A DNA stretch of 64,000 nucleotides from positions 248,001-312,000 of the forward strand of contig CAWGPR010000005.1 in NCBI GenBank assembly GCA_963824475.1, given 5' to 3'. Of the stretch, positions 52,456 through 60,168 are shown piece by piece (position 1 is the first letter of the stretch; each line of letters opens with the position of its first letter). Under the pieces are notes generated by a model. That model did not search any database. It was given only the letters and a program-made list of their open reading frames with translations, and was not told the DNA's origin. Both the position numbers and the translations under genes were made by a program. Source of the stretch: Roseiarcus sp963824475 (GTDB lineage Bacteria; Pseudomonadota; Alphaproteobacteria; Rhizobiales; Beijerinckiaceae).

Positions 52456-52950
52456 CTAGGCCGCGCAATCCCGGCATAGGCCCACGAGTTCGACCATCTG
52501 ACGATGCGGCGCAAAGCCGGCGCGCGCGGCCGCTTCCTGCAACAGACGGTCGAGCTTCACGTCTTCGATCTCGTCGCTCCGTCCGCACTTCTCGCACAAC
52601 AGCAGCGCGCCATGATGCGCGTGGCCGAGGTGTTCACATGGCGCATAGGCGTTGCGGCTCTCGATCTTGTAGACGAATCCATGCTCGAGGAAAAAGTCGA
52701 GCGTGCGATAGACGGTCGGCGGCGCAACCGGCTTGCTTTCCCGCCGCGAAAGCTGATCGATGATCGCATAGGCCCCAAGGGGGCCTGCGCTTTCGGCCAG
52801 GATGGTCAGAACCTGCCGGCGGAGCGCCGTCAATTGCAGGCCCTGCCGCGCGCAAGCGCTCTCCACCTGCCCTTGCCATCGAGCCGAGTTCGGCTTGAGG
52901 CCCGAACTCCTCATCGACGGGATCCTCTTGCTCATTGCGCTTTCGCTCAT
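52456..52950 (-). CDS. zur: Fur-family zinc uptake regulator Zur
   Basis: A 164-residue Fur-type repressor. The winged helix is LTALRRQVLTILAESAGPLG then APPTVYRTLDFFLEHGFVYK; the metal sites are in CEHLGHAHHGALLLCEKCGR, with C-x2-C, and ELVGLCRDC at the end supplies the second structural Cys pair. These features and the divergent zinc transporter genes favour Zur over Fur or PerR. It should repress the importer and the CobW gene when zinc is plentiful. Confidence 0.9.
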   Translation of the reverse strand: MSESAMSKRIPSMRSSGLKPNSARWQGQVESACARQGLQLTALRRQVLTILAESAGPLGAYAIIDQLSRRESKPVAPPTVYRTLDFFLEHGFVYKIESRNAYAPCEHLGHAHHGALLLCEKCGRSDEIEDVKLDRLLQEAAARAGFAPHRQMVELVGLCRDCAA

Positions 52951-53007
52951 ATCACGGTCGGAGTCTAGAAATGATATAAGATTGCGGTTCGGCCTTGCCT
53001 ACCGATA

Positions 53008-53021
53008 GGATATAACATAAC
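53008..53021. promoter_or_regulatory. Zur-box-like site in the zur/znuA intergenic region
   Basis: On the minus strand GTTATGTTATATCC contains the ATGTTATA half found in the complete palindrome at 56965. A second AT-rich half-like sequence (ATGATATAAG) lies at 52971-52980. Location between zur and znuA fits autoregulation and importer control; imperfect symmetry makes it tentative. Confidence 0.5.
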
Positions 53022-53077
53022 GGTGCGCTGGACGCGCCCAATCCGGCGCTTCAACCGACACGGAGGCCTGTTTCCCC

Positions 53078-53155
53078 ATGATCAACAGGCTCCATCTCAT
53101 CGCGGCGATCGCGGTCTGCGGCTTAAGCGCGCCCGCTTTCGCCGATCTTTCGTGA
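53078..53155 (+). CDS. 25-codon frame encoding a signal peptide ahead of znuA
   Basis: ATG 53078 opens a frame that encodes a typical Sec signal peptide (MINRLHLIAAIAVCGLSAPA then FADLS) and stops at TGA. GGAGG lies 12 bp upstream. It ends 26 bp before the znuA start. It may be a remnant of an older solute-binding-protein gene or a translated leader. It is not long enough to be more than that. Confidence 0.45.
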   Translation: MINRLHLIAAIAVCGLSAPAFADLS

Positions 53156-53181
53156 CCGCACTCTTGACCGGAGAACCTAAA

Positions 53182-54084
53182 GTGAAACAGCTCCTTTTTT
53201 CGGCAATGCTCGCGTCCGCTCTGGCTGCCGGCCCAGCCGCCGCCGCGGCGATTAATGTCGTCGGCGTGGAAAACGAATATGCCAACGTCGTTTCTCAAAT
53301 CGGCGGCAAGTTCGTCAAGGTCGTGGCGATTGAAACAGATCCGAACACCGACCCTCACACCTTCGAGGCGAGCCCGAGCGTCGCGAAGGAGATCGCAGCG
53401 GCTCAGCTGATCGTCGTGAACGGGGTTGGCTACGACGATTGGGCGGACAAAATCATGTCCGCGACACCCAGACCAAACCGCAAAGTGATAAATGTTCAGA
53501 AGCTGCTGGGCCTCCCGGACGACACGAAGAACCCGCATCTGTGGTACGATCCGAAGACGATGCCGGCCGTCGCGAAGGCTGTCGCAGACTCGCTCGCCGA
53601 GCTGAATCCCTCCGAGGCCTCGTATTTCCATAGCAGCGCGGACAAGTTTGTCACCTCGCTGAAACCATGGACTGAGGCAATCGCGGCCTTCAAGGCGAAA
53701 TATGAGAATACGCCTGTCGCGACAACTGAGCCGGTTTCCGATTACCTGCTGCAGGCGATGGGCTTCAAGATCATGACGCCGTTCAGTCTCGAGAAGGCGA
53801 TCATGGACGGCACCGACCCGTCGCCGCAGGACGTGACCCTCGAAAACGACCTTTTCGCCAACCACAAGGTGAAGGTGTTCGCCTACAACCAGCAGGTCAC
53901 CGACGCCCTGACCAAATCCTTCCTCGATAATGCCAAGAAGGCGGGGATTCCGGTGGTTGGCGTTTATGAGACCATGCCCACGCCCGGCTATGACTACCAA
54001 TCGTGGATGCTGGCGGAGACCGCGGCCCTGCAAAAAGCCGTCGCGGACAAAGTGTCGACCGAAACGCTAGAAAAAGGACACTGA
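53182..54084 (+). CDS. znuA: Zinc/manganese ABC transporter substrate-binding protein
   Basis: A 300-residue cluster 9 metal-binding protein starting at GTG 53182 (MKQLLF). The signal peptide is about 1-23. Metal-site His appear in DPNTDPHTFEASPS and KNPHLWYDPKTM. The third His of typical ZnuA (HxAxGY) is replaced by ATTEPVSDYLLQAMG, and there is no His-rich loop. Context (zur, ABC and two permeases, zinc chaperone) supports zinc. It may represent a divergent branch with an altered metal site. Confidence 0.85.
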   Translation: MKQLLFSAMLASALAAGPAAAAAINVVGVENEYANVVSQIGGKFVKVVAIETDPNTDPHTFEASPSVAKEIAAAQLIVVNGVGYDDWADKIMSATPRPNRKVINVQKLLGLPDDTKNPHLWYDPKTMPAVAKAVADSLAELNPSEASYFHSSADKFVTSLKPWTEAIAAFKAKYENTPVATTEPVSDYLLQAMGFKIMTPFSLEKAIMDGTDPSPQDVTLENDLFANHKVKVFAYNQQVTDALTKSFLDNAKKAGIPVVGVYETMPTPGYDYQSWMLAETAALQKAVADKVSTETLEKGH

Positions 54085-54089
54085 GCGCC

Positions 54090-54911
54090 ATGCTCTCCGG
54101 AGGCGAGGTTCTCGCGGTCCGTCACGCGAGCGTCTCGCTTTCCGGCCGCGACATACTGAGCGATATCAACTTCGCGCTGAGGCCGGGTGAATTTTGCGGG
54201 CTGATCGGCGCGAACGGCTCGGGCAAGACGACGCTGATTCGCACTATCCTCGGCTTCGTCGTTCCCAGCAGCGGCGGCGTCACCTTCGAGGGCGGCGGCA
54301 AGGCGACCTCGATCGGCTACGTGCCGCAGAAATTCTCGCTCGATCCCTATATGCCGATGCGGGCGTGCGACCTCGTCGCGCTCGGCCTCGATGGCGCCCG
54401 CCTGGGGGTGCCGCTACCTTCGAGGGCGCGCCGAGGCAAGGTCGACGAGATGCTGGAGGCCGTGGACGGGATGCGGTTCGCAGACCAGCGAATCGGCAGC
54501 CTGTCCGGCGGCGAGCAGCAACGGGTGCTGATTGCGCACGCTCTCATCAGGCGTCCGCGCCTGTTGCTCCTGGACGAACCGCTCGCCAATCTCGACATGC
54601 GCAGCGTGGCCGAGATCGTCACGCTGCTACGCCGGCTGTCGCGAGAGTTCCACACCGCGGTGCTGCTCTCGGCGCATGACATGAATCCGCTGCTCTCGAC
54701 GATGGACCATCTCGTCTATCTCGCTCATGGCCGGGCGGTGACCGGCACGACCGACGCGGTCGTGCGCACCGAGGTGCTGAGCCAGCTTTATGGTTATCAT
54801 ATCGACGTCGTCCGTGTGCATGGCCGGATCCTCGTGGTCGCGGCGGACGCCGAATGGGACGCCACGGCCGCTATCGAGCGCGACCCGGTTCACATCAGTC
54901 AAATTCCGTGA
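54090..54911 (+). CDS. znuC: Zinc/manganese ABC transporter ATP-binding protein
   Basis: A 273-residue ABC ATPase: Walker A GLIGANGSGKTTLIRT, Q-loop YVPQKFSLD, signature SLSGGEQQRVLIAHAL, Walker B LLLLDEPLANLD and the H-loop LSAHD. The C-terminal part continues beyond the ATPase core (GYHIDVVRVHGRILVVAADA). It lies 5 bp after znuA and overlaps the next permease gene (GTGA at 54908-54911). Confidence 0.93.
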   Translation: MLSGGEVLAVRHASVSLSGRDILSDINFALRPGEFCGLIGANGSGKTTLIRTILGFVVPSSGGVTFEGGGKATSIGYVPQKFSLDPYMPMRACDLVALGLDGARLGVPLPSRARRGKVDEMLEAVDGMRFADQRIGSLSGGEQQRVLIAHALIRRPRLLLLDEPLANLDMRSVAEIVTLLRRLSREFHTAVLLSAHDMNPLLSTMDHLVYLAHGRAVTGTTDAVVRTEVLSQLYGYHIDVVRVHGRILVVAADAEWDATAAIERDPVHISQIP

Positions 54912-55822
54912 ACGAAATGACGACGCTGCTATCGTTGATCGTAGAGCCCGGGTTCTTCACCAGCGAGCCGGTGCATACGGCGGCGGTGGTCGGAGGCGCC
55001 GCCGCCGTCGTCTCCGGAGCGGTCGGCGTTTTCACGGTGATCCGAGGCCAATCGTTCGCCGGCCATTCCCTCGCCGATGTGAGCAGCGCCGGCGGCGCGG
55101 CCGCATTCCTGCTTGGAATCAATCCGCTGCTCGGCTTCCTCGGCATGGGCGTCATCGCTGCGGCGTGCATGGAGCTGTTTCGCGTCGATCGCGCGAGCGA
55201 GCGGGACCTCGTGACCGGCGTCGTGACCGGCGCCGGGCTCGGACTGGCGGCGCTGCTCCTGTACCTGGACGTGACGATGAGCAGCACGACAGGCGCCGCC
55301 GTCACGGTGATGTTTGGCTCGATGTTCGCGATCCCGGCTTCCATCGTTCCGCTCGCGCTTGCGGTAGGGATCGGGGCGCTGGTTGCGATCGCTGTGCTTT
55401 ATCGGCCGCTGCTGCTCTGTTCGGTGGATCCGGACCTCGCGGCGGTGCGCGGTGTGCCCGTGCGGCTGGTCGGGTTGCTGCACCTCGTCGTAGCGGCCCT
55501 GGCGGTCGCGCTCTCGGCCATGACTGTCGGCGCCATTCTGTCCACCGCGCTTCTGATTGGCCCGGCGGCCATCGCTCTGCATCTCGCGAAACGGCCGGGA
55601 ATGGCGATCCTGCTGGCCGGCGCGATTGGTGTCGCGACGACGTGGGGTGGGATATTGGTTGCATACGACAGCTACGAATGGACCGGCGGACACGGTTGGC
55701 CGGTCAGCTTTTGCATCGTCGCGCTCATATTCGTGAGTTACGTCGCCGTCGCGCAGACCGACCTGGGCGGGGTTCGGCAGGCGCCGCGCGCCGCTCGGCC
55801 TCCCGTTTCGAGCCGAGCTTGA
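54908..55822 (+). CDS. znuB: Zinc/manganese ABC transporter permease 1
   Basis: A 304-residue ABC-3 type permease with about eight hydrophobic segments: SGAVGVFTVIRGQSFAGHSL A, FLLGINPLLGFLGM and VGAILSTALLIGPAAIALHL. I start it at GTG 54908, overlapping the ATPase stop (GTGA); ATG 54917 is also possible. The C-terminus is a hydrophilic Arg/Pro-rich tail. It pairs with permease 2 to form a heterodimer, or the two are alternative homodimers. Confidence 0.9.
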   Translation: MNEMTTLLSLIVEPGFFTSEPVHTAAVVGGAAAVVSGAVGVFTVIRGQSFAGHSLADVSSAGGAAAFLLGINPLLGFLGMGVIAAACMELFRVDRASERDLVTGVVTGAGLGLAALLLYLDVTMSSTTGAAVTVMFGSMFAIPASIVPLALAVGIGALVAIAVLYRPLLLCSVDPDLAAVRGVPVRLVGLLHLVVAALAVALSAMTVGAILSTALLIGPAAIALHLAKRPGMAILLAGAIGVATTWGGILVAYDSYEWTGGHGWPVSFCIVALIFVSYVAVAQTDLGGVRQAPRAARPPVSSRA

Positions 55823-55831
55823 GCCGCGCTC

Positions 55832-56647
55832 GTGTTCGCAGATTTCATGATCAACACGTGGATCTCGGCGACCCTGGTCGCCGCCGTCGCGGGCGTCGTT
55901 GGGTTCTTCGTGGTGATCCGGGGCGCCGCTTTTGCGGCGCACGCGCTGCCGCTCAGCGCCTTTCCGGGCGCCGCCGCGGCCAACCTGTTGGGCATCAACC
56001 CGCTGTTGGGGCTGCTGGTTTTCGCCGCGCTCGGCGTGGCCGGCATCAGCCAGCTCGCGCGGCGCGCGCGCCGCGACCTGGCGACGGCGCTTTCGCTGGT
56101 CATGCTGCTCGGACTCGGAGCGCTGTTCCTCAGCCGCTCGACCGAATATTTTCAAGCGACGTACGCGCTATTGTTTGGCGAAATCCTCGGCGTCAGCCGT
56201 GCTCAACTCTGGCCGGTGTTCGCGCTCAGTTCGGCTTCGATCGCGCTCGTCGTCGTGCTTTTCCGCCCCCTCTTGCTCAGCTCGGTCTCTCATGAGATCG
56301 CGGAAACGATGGGCGTCTCGGCTCGTCTGATGGATGTCTTGTTCCTCGGCGTGGTGGCGCTCGCCACCGCGATGGCGGTCCCGGTCGTGGGGACGCTGCT
56401 GGTATTCAGCCTGATGGTGGGGCCTGCGTCCGCTGCGCGCGCGCTGACCGACCGGCCGCTGTGCGCAATGCTGCTTTCAGCGGGGCTGGCAGTTGTGATG
56501 GTCTGGGCGGCAATCACCCTTTCCTTCATCTCCGACTGGCCGGTCGGCTTCTACGTCGGAGCGTTGAGCGCAATCGCCTACGTGACGGGGCGGACATGGG
56601 CTTGGGTTGAGATCCACGGCGTATCGCAATCCCGACGGTCAATGTAG
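55832..56647 (+). CDS. znuB: Zinc/manganese ABC transporter permease 2
   Basis: A 271-residue ABC-3 permease, paralogous to permease 1: VVGFFVVIRGAAFAAHALPL, NLLGINPLLGLLVF and MAVPVVGTLLVFSLMVGPAS match it in order. It starts 9 bp after the first permease stop. Two different permeases after one ATPase is typical of cluster-9 systems of the manganese/zinc type in some Rhizobiales. Confidence 0.9.
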   Translation: MFADFMINTWISATLVAAVAGVVGFFVVIRGAAFAAHALPLSAFPGAAAANLLGINPLLGLLVFAALGVAGISQLARRARRDLATALSLVMLLGLGALFLSRSTEYFQATYALLFGEILGVSRAQLWPVFALSSASIALVVVLFRPLLLSSVSHEIAETMGVSARLMDVLFLGVVALATAMAVPVVGTLLVFSLMVGPASAARALTDRPLCAMLLSAGLAVVMVWAAITLSFISDWPVGFYVGALSAIAYVTGRTWAWVEIHGVSQSRRSM

Positions 56648-56686
56648 CGGGCCTGGCGACCCGCCCATTTTCATTCGATCGAAGAA

Positions 56687-56873
56687 GGCGTCGGGCGACA
56701 AGCTCAGCGTCCCGCCGGCCGCCGTCGCGCTCTCGGCGGCGCTCGCGCTCGCGGAAGCCTGGGGCGGACTGACGCTGGCCTATTACACCGACTGGCCGAC
56801 CAGCTTCTGGATCACTGCGCTCTCCGGCATGGTGTTCTTCGGCCCGGCGGCGGCGCGCCGCTTCGCGGGCTGA
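56687..56873 (+). pseudogene. Permease C-terminal remnant, copy 1
   Basis: After the second permease stop an open frame, overlapping it by a few codons, ends in LALAEAWGGLTLAYYTDWPT then SFWITALSGMVFF, which matches the end of ABC-3 permeases. No earlier part of a permease precedes it. A degraded copy lies at 59571. It appears to be the tail of a third, deleted permease. Confidence 0.55.
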
Positions 56874-56964
56874 ACGGGGTCTGGCGTTGGGGTTCGGGTC
56901 CGCAGTCGTGGCGAAGAATACGGCCCGGGGGCCCCACGTTCAGCGGAATATTGTGAGGCGAATT

Positions 56965-56982
56965 GATATGTTATAACATGCC
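56965..56982. promoter_or_regulatory. Zur box upstream of the CobW-type gene
   Basis: GATATGTTATAACATGCC contains the perfect palindrome ATGTTATAACAT, the usual alphaproteobacterial Zur consensus. It sits 39 bp before the CobW start codon, over the likely promoter. Zur control of a zinc-chaperone GTPase fits known biology. Confidence 0.8.
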
Positions 56983-57020
56983 ATGTTTCGGTGCGCCCAC
57001 CCTTAGCCCAGGAGACCGCA

Positions 57021-58007
57021 ATGTCGCTGACCATGTCGACCCGCCCCTCGAAAATCCCCGTGACGGTCCTGACCGGCTATCTCGGCGCCGGCAAGACGAC
57101 CCTGCTCAACCGCATCCTCTCTGAGAACCATGGCAAGAGATATGCGGTGATCATCAACGAATTCGGTGAGCTCGGCGTGGACAACGACCTTGTCGTCGGC
57201 GCCGACGAGGAAGTCTTCGAGATGAACAACGGGTGCATCTGCTGCACCGTGCGCGGCGACCTCATCCGCATCATCGAGGGACTGATGAAGCGCAAGGGAA
57301 AGCTCGACGGCGTCATCGTCGAGACAACTGGGCTTGCCGACCCCGCTCCGGTCGCCCAGACATTTTTTGTCGACGATGACGTCAAAGACAACTCACGGCT
57401 GGATGCGATCGTCACCGTGGTCGACGCCAAGCACCTGCTTCAGCAGCTGGTGGACAGCCATGAGGCGGTGGAGCAGGTCGCATTCGCGGATGTGATCGTC
57501 CTCAACAAGACGGATCTGGCGACGCCGGAGGAACTGGAGCGAGTCGAAGCCGCCATCCGCATCATCAACAAAACGGCCCATATATTGCGCGCTGAGAAGG
57601 CCGATGTGCCGATCGCGCAGTTGATGGACCGGGGCGCTTTCGATCTCAGTCGGATACTCGAATTGGAGCCGGATTTCCTGTCCGGCGAGGACGATCACCA
57701 CCACGATGATGCGGTCGTCTCGGTCAGCCTAACCTCGGATGCGCCCCTCGACATGGAGCGGTTCGGTGGGTGGATCGACGGCGTCCTGAAGGAGAAGGGA
57801 CAGGATCTGCTGCGCACCAAAGGCATTCTGGACTTCCGCGGCAAGAACCAACGCTTTGCGTTTCAGGCTGTCCACATGCTCGCGGACGGCGGCCCCATCG
57901 GCCCGTGGAAGGAGGGCGCCTCCCGCCAGAGCCGGATCGTGTTCATTGGCCGCAAAGTCAACCGTTTGGAACTGCAGCGCGGCTTTGAGGCCTGCGTCGC
58001 CGGTTGA
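57021..58007 (+). CDS. CobW/COG0523 family zinc-chaperone GTPase
   Basis: A 328-residue G3E GTPase: Walker A TGYLGAGKTTLLNRIL, the metal-binding CxCC in NNGCICCTVRGDLIRI, VETTGLADPAPVA and the guanine-binding VLNKTD. A His-rich stretch (EDDHHHDDAV) separates it from the C-terminal CobW domain (DFRGKNQRFAFQAVHML). It should insert zinc into client proteins when zinc is scarce (ZigA/ZagA-like). A Zur box lies upstream. Confidence 0.93.
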   Translation: MSLTMSTRPSKIPVTVLTGYLGAGKTTLLNRILSENHGKRYAVIINEFGELGVDNDLVVGADEEVFEMNNGCICCTVRGDLIRIIEGLMKRKGKLDGVIVETTGLADPAPVAQTFFVDDDVKDNSRLDAIVTVVDAKHLLQQLVDSHEAVEQVAFADVIVLNKTDLATPEELERVEAAIRIINKTAHILRAEKADVPIAQLMDRGAFDLSRILELEPDFLSGEDDHHHDDAVVSVSLTSDAPLDMERFGGWIDGVLKEKGQDLLRTKGILDFRGKNQRFAFQAVHMLADGGPIGPWKEGASRQSRIVFIGRKVNRLELQRGFEACVAG

Positions 58008-58061
58008 ACGCCACACCGAGGCGCCGTGATGCGGCGCCCTCTCATTTGACGGTCCGGGCAA

Positions 58062-58928
58062 GTGCAGAGCTTTCGCTGGGCCTGGCGCAGCCGGCCAATC
58101 GAGGTGGTTTACGAGGCGCTGGGCTCCGGCGCGCCCGTCTTGCTGCTTCCGGCATTCAGCACGGTCTCCAGCCGAGACGAAATGCGGCCGCTTGCGTCAA
58201 GGCTGGCGTTATCCGGGTTCGCCTGCACCCTCATCGATTGGCCGGGCTTCGGATCATCGACGCGCGGCCGGCTCGACTACGGTCCGGATTGTTATCTTCA
58301 GTTCCTTGGCGACTTCGCGGCGGCGACGATGCCAACTGGCGCCGCGGTGATCGCCGCCGGACACGCGAGCGGCTACGCGCTCAGGCTTGGACATGAGCGC
58401 CCGGGCGTCTGGCGGCGGATCGCGCTTTTGGCTCCGACCTGGCGAGGTCCGCTTCCGACCGCGATGGGGCCGCACCCGAAAATCTATGCGGCCGCGCGCG
58501 CCCTTATCGGCGCCCCGGTCATCGGCGAGGCGCTCTACCGCGCGAACACGCATCCCCGCGTGATTGCGATGATGTATCGGCGCCACGTCTATGCGGACTC
58601 AAGCCGGATCACGCCCGGCTTCGTCGCGAACAAGAGAGGCCATGCTCGCCGACCCGGCGCGCGCTTCGCATCGGTCGCATTCGTCACCGGCGCGCTCGAC
58701 CCATTTGCCGATCGGCTCAGTTTTCAAGCCATCCTCGCGCCCCCGCCGGCGCCGGCGCTCATTGTTTGCGGCGAGTCGACGCCCCCGAAGTCAAAAGCCG
58801 AAATGGCGGCGATTTCATCCAGCCGAGACGTACGCGTGCGCTGGGTCGCCGGATCGCTCGGCCTCTACGAGGAAGAGGCCGAGTCCATCGTCGGGATGAT
58901 CGGCGCGTTCCTGGCCGAACGCGACTAG
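58062..58928 (+). CDS. Alpha/beta-hydrolase-fold protein with altered nucleophile site
   Basis: A 288-residue protein read from GTG 58062. VLLLPAFSTVSSRDEMRPL and CTLIDWPGFGSSTRGRLDY are typical of the fold's oxyanion part. The nucleophile elbow reads AAGHASGYALRLG, with Ala in the middle of G-H-x-S-G, so the usual Ser position is shifted or lost. AFVTGALDPFADRL holds the acid residue. It lies 54 bp after the CobW gene and probably shares its transcript. The function is unknown. Confidence 0.75.
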   Translation: MQSFRWAWRSRPIEVVYEALGSGAPVLLLPAFSTVSSRDEMRPLASRLALSGFACTLIDWPGFGSSTRGRLDYGPDCYLQFLGDFAAATMPTGAAVIAAGHASGYALRLGHERPGVWRRIALLAPTWRGPLPTAMGPHPKIYAAARALIGAPVIGEALYRANTHPRVIAMMYRRHVYADSSRITPGFVANKRGHARRPGARFASVAFVTGALDPFADRLSFQAILAPPPAPALIVCGESTPPKSKAEMAAISSSRDVRVRWVAGSLGLYEEEAESIVGMIGAFLAERD

Positions 58929-58958
58929 GCAGGACGGTTTGACTTCCGTCCTGCCTTT
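58928..58958. terminator. Bidirectional terminator between hydrolase and metallothionein genes
   Basis: A perfect 10-bp stem (GGCAGGACGG / CCGTCCTGCC) with an 8-nt loop and TTT after it, lying between two converging genes. Confidence 0.75.
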
Positions 58959-58981
58959 GCCGCCGCCTGTGACGACGTGCG

Positions 58982-59152
58982 TCAACCGTGGCATTTGCAG
59001 CCGGCGTGGTGGCAGCCATCGCCTTTGGCGTGGTGGTTTGCGCACTCGTCGCTGCAATAGATTCGACCTTCGTGCTTGACGCCCTGGTCGACGCCGACGA
59101 CGCAGACGCAGTCGCTGCAGGCGCATTTCACTCGATCAACGGTCACAGTCAT
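58982..59152 (-). CDS. smtA: Bacterial metallothionein
   Basis: A 56-residue Cys/His-rich protein too short for most gene finders: VKCACSDCVCVVGVDQGVKH then GRIYCSDECANHHAKGDGCH and HAGCKCHG. It has nine Cys and six His in the spacing of the SmtA/BmtA family and would bind zinc (and cadmium) in a cluster. Its ATG overlaps the stop of the SmtB-type repressor gene (TCAT at 59149-59152), so the two are coupled. It protects against zinc excess. Confidence 0.92.
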   Translation of the reverse strand: MTVTVDRVKCACSDCVCVVGVDQGVKHEGRIYCSDECANHHAKGDGCHHAGCKCHG

Positions 59153-59478
59153 GGGATCGCTCCTGTTTCAGTTATCTCTTCGTCTTGCTCATGCGGTTCG
59201 GCGAGGTGCTCGATCATGTTCGTCAGCATCTCCCGGACATGGCAGTCTGGAATGCTGTAGAATATTTGCTTGCCCCGCCGCCCCGCCTTCAGGAGCCGAG
59301 CGGCCCGCAAAAGACGCAGGTGATGGGAGACCAGCGACTGGCTGAGCCCGAGCCGGGAGGTGATCTCACCCACGCTCAGCGGCCCATCCAGGCAACTGGC
59401 CACGATCGAGAGCCTGTTCGGCTCACCGAGCAGTCGGAACATCTCGGCAAGGCCGCTGGTCTGATCGGCAGTGAGCAT
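59149..59478 (-). CDS. smtB: ArsR/SmtB-family zinc-responsive repressor
   Basis: A 109-residue winged-helix repressor from ATG 59478 (a GTG at 59484 is possible). LAEMFRLLGEPNRLSIVASC, LGLSQSLVSHHLRLLRAARL and CHVREMLTNMIEHLAEPHEQ cover the fold; the last helix carries the metal-binding D-x-H-type pair (PDCHVREML) and His-rich end of SmtB-like sensors. It is upstream of and coupled to the metallothionein gene, with its operator just before it. Confidence 0.9.
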   Translation of the reverse strand: MLTADQTSGLAEMFRLLGEPNRLSIVASCLDGPLSVGEITSRLGLSQSLVSHHLRLLRAARLLKAGRRGKQIFYSIPDCHVREMLTNMIEHLAEPHEQDEEITETGAIP

Positions 59479-59489
59479 GGCCACGAACC

Positions 59490-59507
59490 TATGAACACGT
59501 GTTCATA
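59490..59507. promoter_or_regulatory. SmtB/ArsR-type operator
   Basis: TATGAACACGTGTTCATA is a perfect 18-bp palindrome of the ATGAACA-n2-TGTTCAT kind bound by SmtB-like repressors. It lies 12 bp upstream of the repressor ATG. Confidence 0.85.
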
Positions 59508-59570
59508 TGTTCGAATTATTGTCGGATGTCAAGTCGCCCAGAACGTCAGAATCGAGAGCCGCATCGCTGG

Positions 59571-59711
59571 CGGCGGCTCTCGCGCTCGCCGAGGCGTGGG
59601 GCGGCTTGACGCTAGCCTAGGACACCGACTGGCCGACCTCGTTCTGGATCGCCGCGCTCTCCGGTCTCGTCTCTCTCTTGAGCCTCCGCGCCCGTTTCCG
59701 GGCGGGGTGAG
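59571..59711 (+). pseudogene. Permease C-terminal remnant, copy 2, with in-frame stop
   Basis: Plus-strand translation from about 59571 gives ALALAEAWGGLTLA, a TAG stop, then DTDWPTSFWIAALSGL, matching the remnant at 56687 almost residue for residue. It is not expressed as such. The two copies bracket the cobW/hydrolase/metallothionein/smtB segment. Confidence 0.65.
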
Positions 59712-59735
59712 ACGCCCATCGGCCGAACCTAACAG

Positions 59736-59762
59736 AAAGGGCGGCCTCGAGCCGCCCTTTTT
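59736..59762. terminator. Strong hairpin terminator
   Basis: AAAGGGCGGC / GCCGCCCTTT stem with a CTCGA loop and more T after it. It can act in both directions and lies just before the end of the minus-strand small gene at 59771. Confidence 0.8.
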
Positions 59763-59770
59763 CGCTTTCC

Positions 59771-59974
59771 TCATCGAGTAGGCTTAGGGAAATCAAACGG
59801 GAAATCCCAGCCGAATTCGGCCGGCCAGGGATTTTGGGACGGCGGCGTCTCACTGCCAGGCTTGGCGTCATGGCCGCCGACGGTTCCGCTCGCTCCAGTC
59901 CCGGGGACCGAGTCTTCGTCGGCGCGAGGGTGGACCACGACGGCAGCCGCCCGCTTTTGGACCTTCGGGGTCAT
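59771..59974 (-). CDS. Possible small protein, 67 aa
   Basis: ATG 59974 follows TTGGAGC. The product is hydrophilic (KVQKRAAAVVVHPRADEDSV) and ends in a Pro/aromatic stretch (NPWPAEFGWDFPFDFPKPTR). A strong terminator follows. There is no recognised family; it may be a real small gene. Confidence 0.4.
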   Translation of the reverse strand: MTPKVQKRAAAVVVHPRADEDSVPGTGASGTVGGHDAKPGSETPPSQNPWPAEFGWDFPFDFPKPTR

Positions 59975-60133
59975 GGCATGCTCCAATGTTCAGTACAAGT
60001 TTCCCACGTGTCGCTCATACACAGTCCTCGGGCTGTGATGCAGCTCACATTTCGAGCCCGCGACGTTTTATTTCGTAATGTGCTCTGCCGGCGCCGGCGC
60101 CTGATCCGCGCGGAACGAGCGCGCGACTTTTCC

Positions 60134-60162
60134 TTGACAAAATCAGAAACGTTGGGTATATA
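60134..60162 (+). promoter_or_regulatory. Near-consensus sigma-70-type promoter
   Basis: TTGACA at 60134-60139 and TATATA at 60157-60162, with exactly 17 bp between. Downstream there is structured DNA without a good ORF, then a terminator. Confidence 0.75.
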
Positions 60163-60168
60163 TATTCT

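Noticed and set aside
54929..56155. 408-codon minus-strand frame
   Set aside because: Antisense of the two permease genes; highly charged and repetitive in the way of shadow frames.
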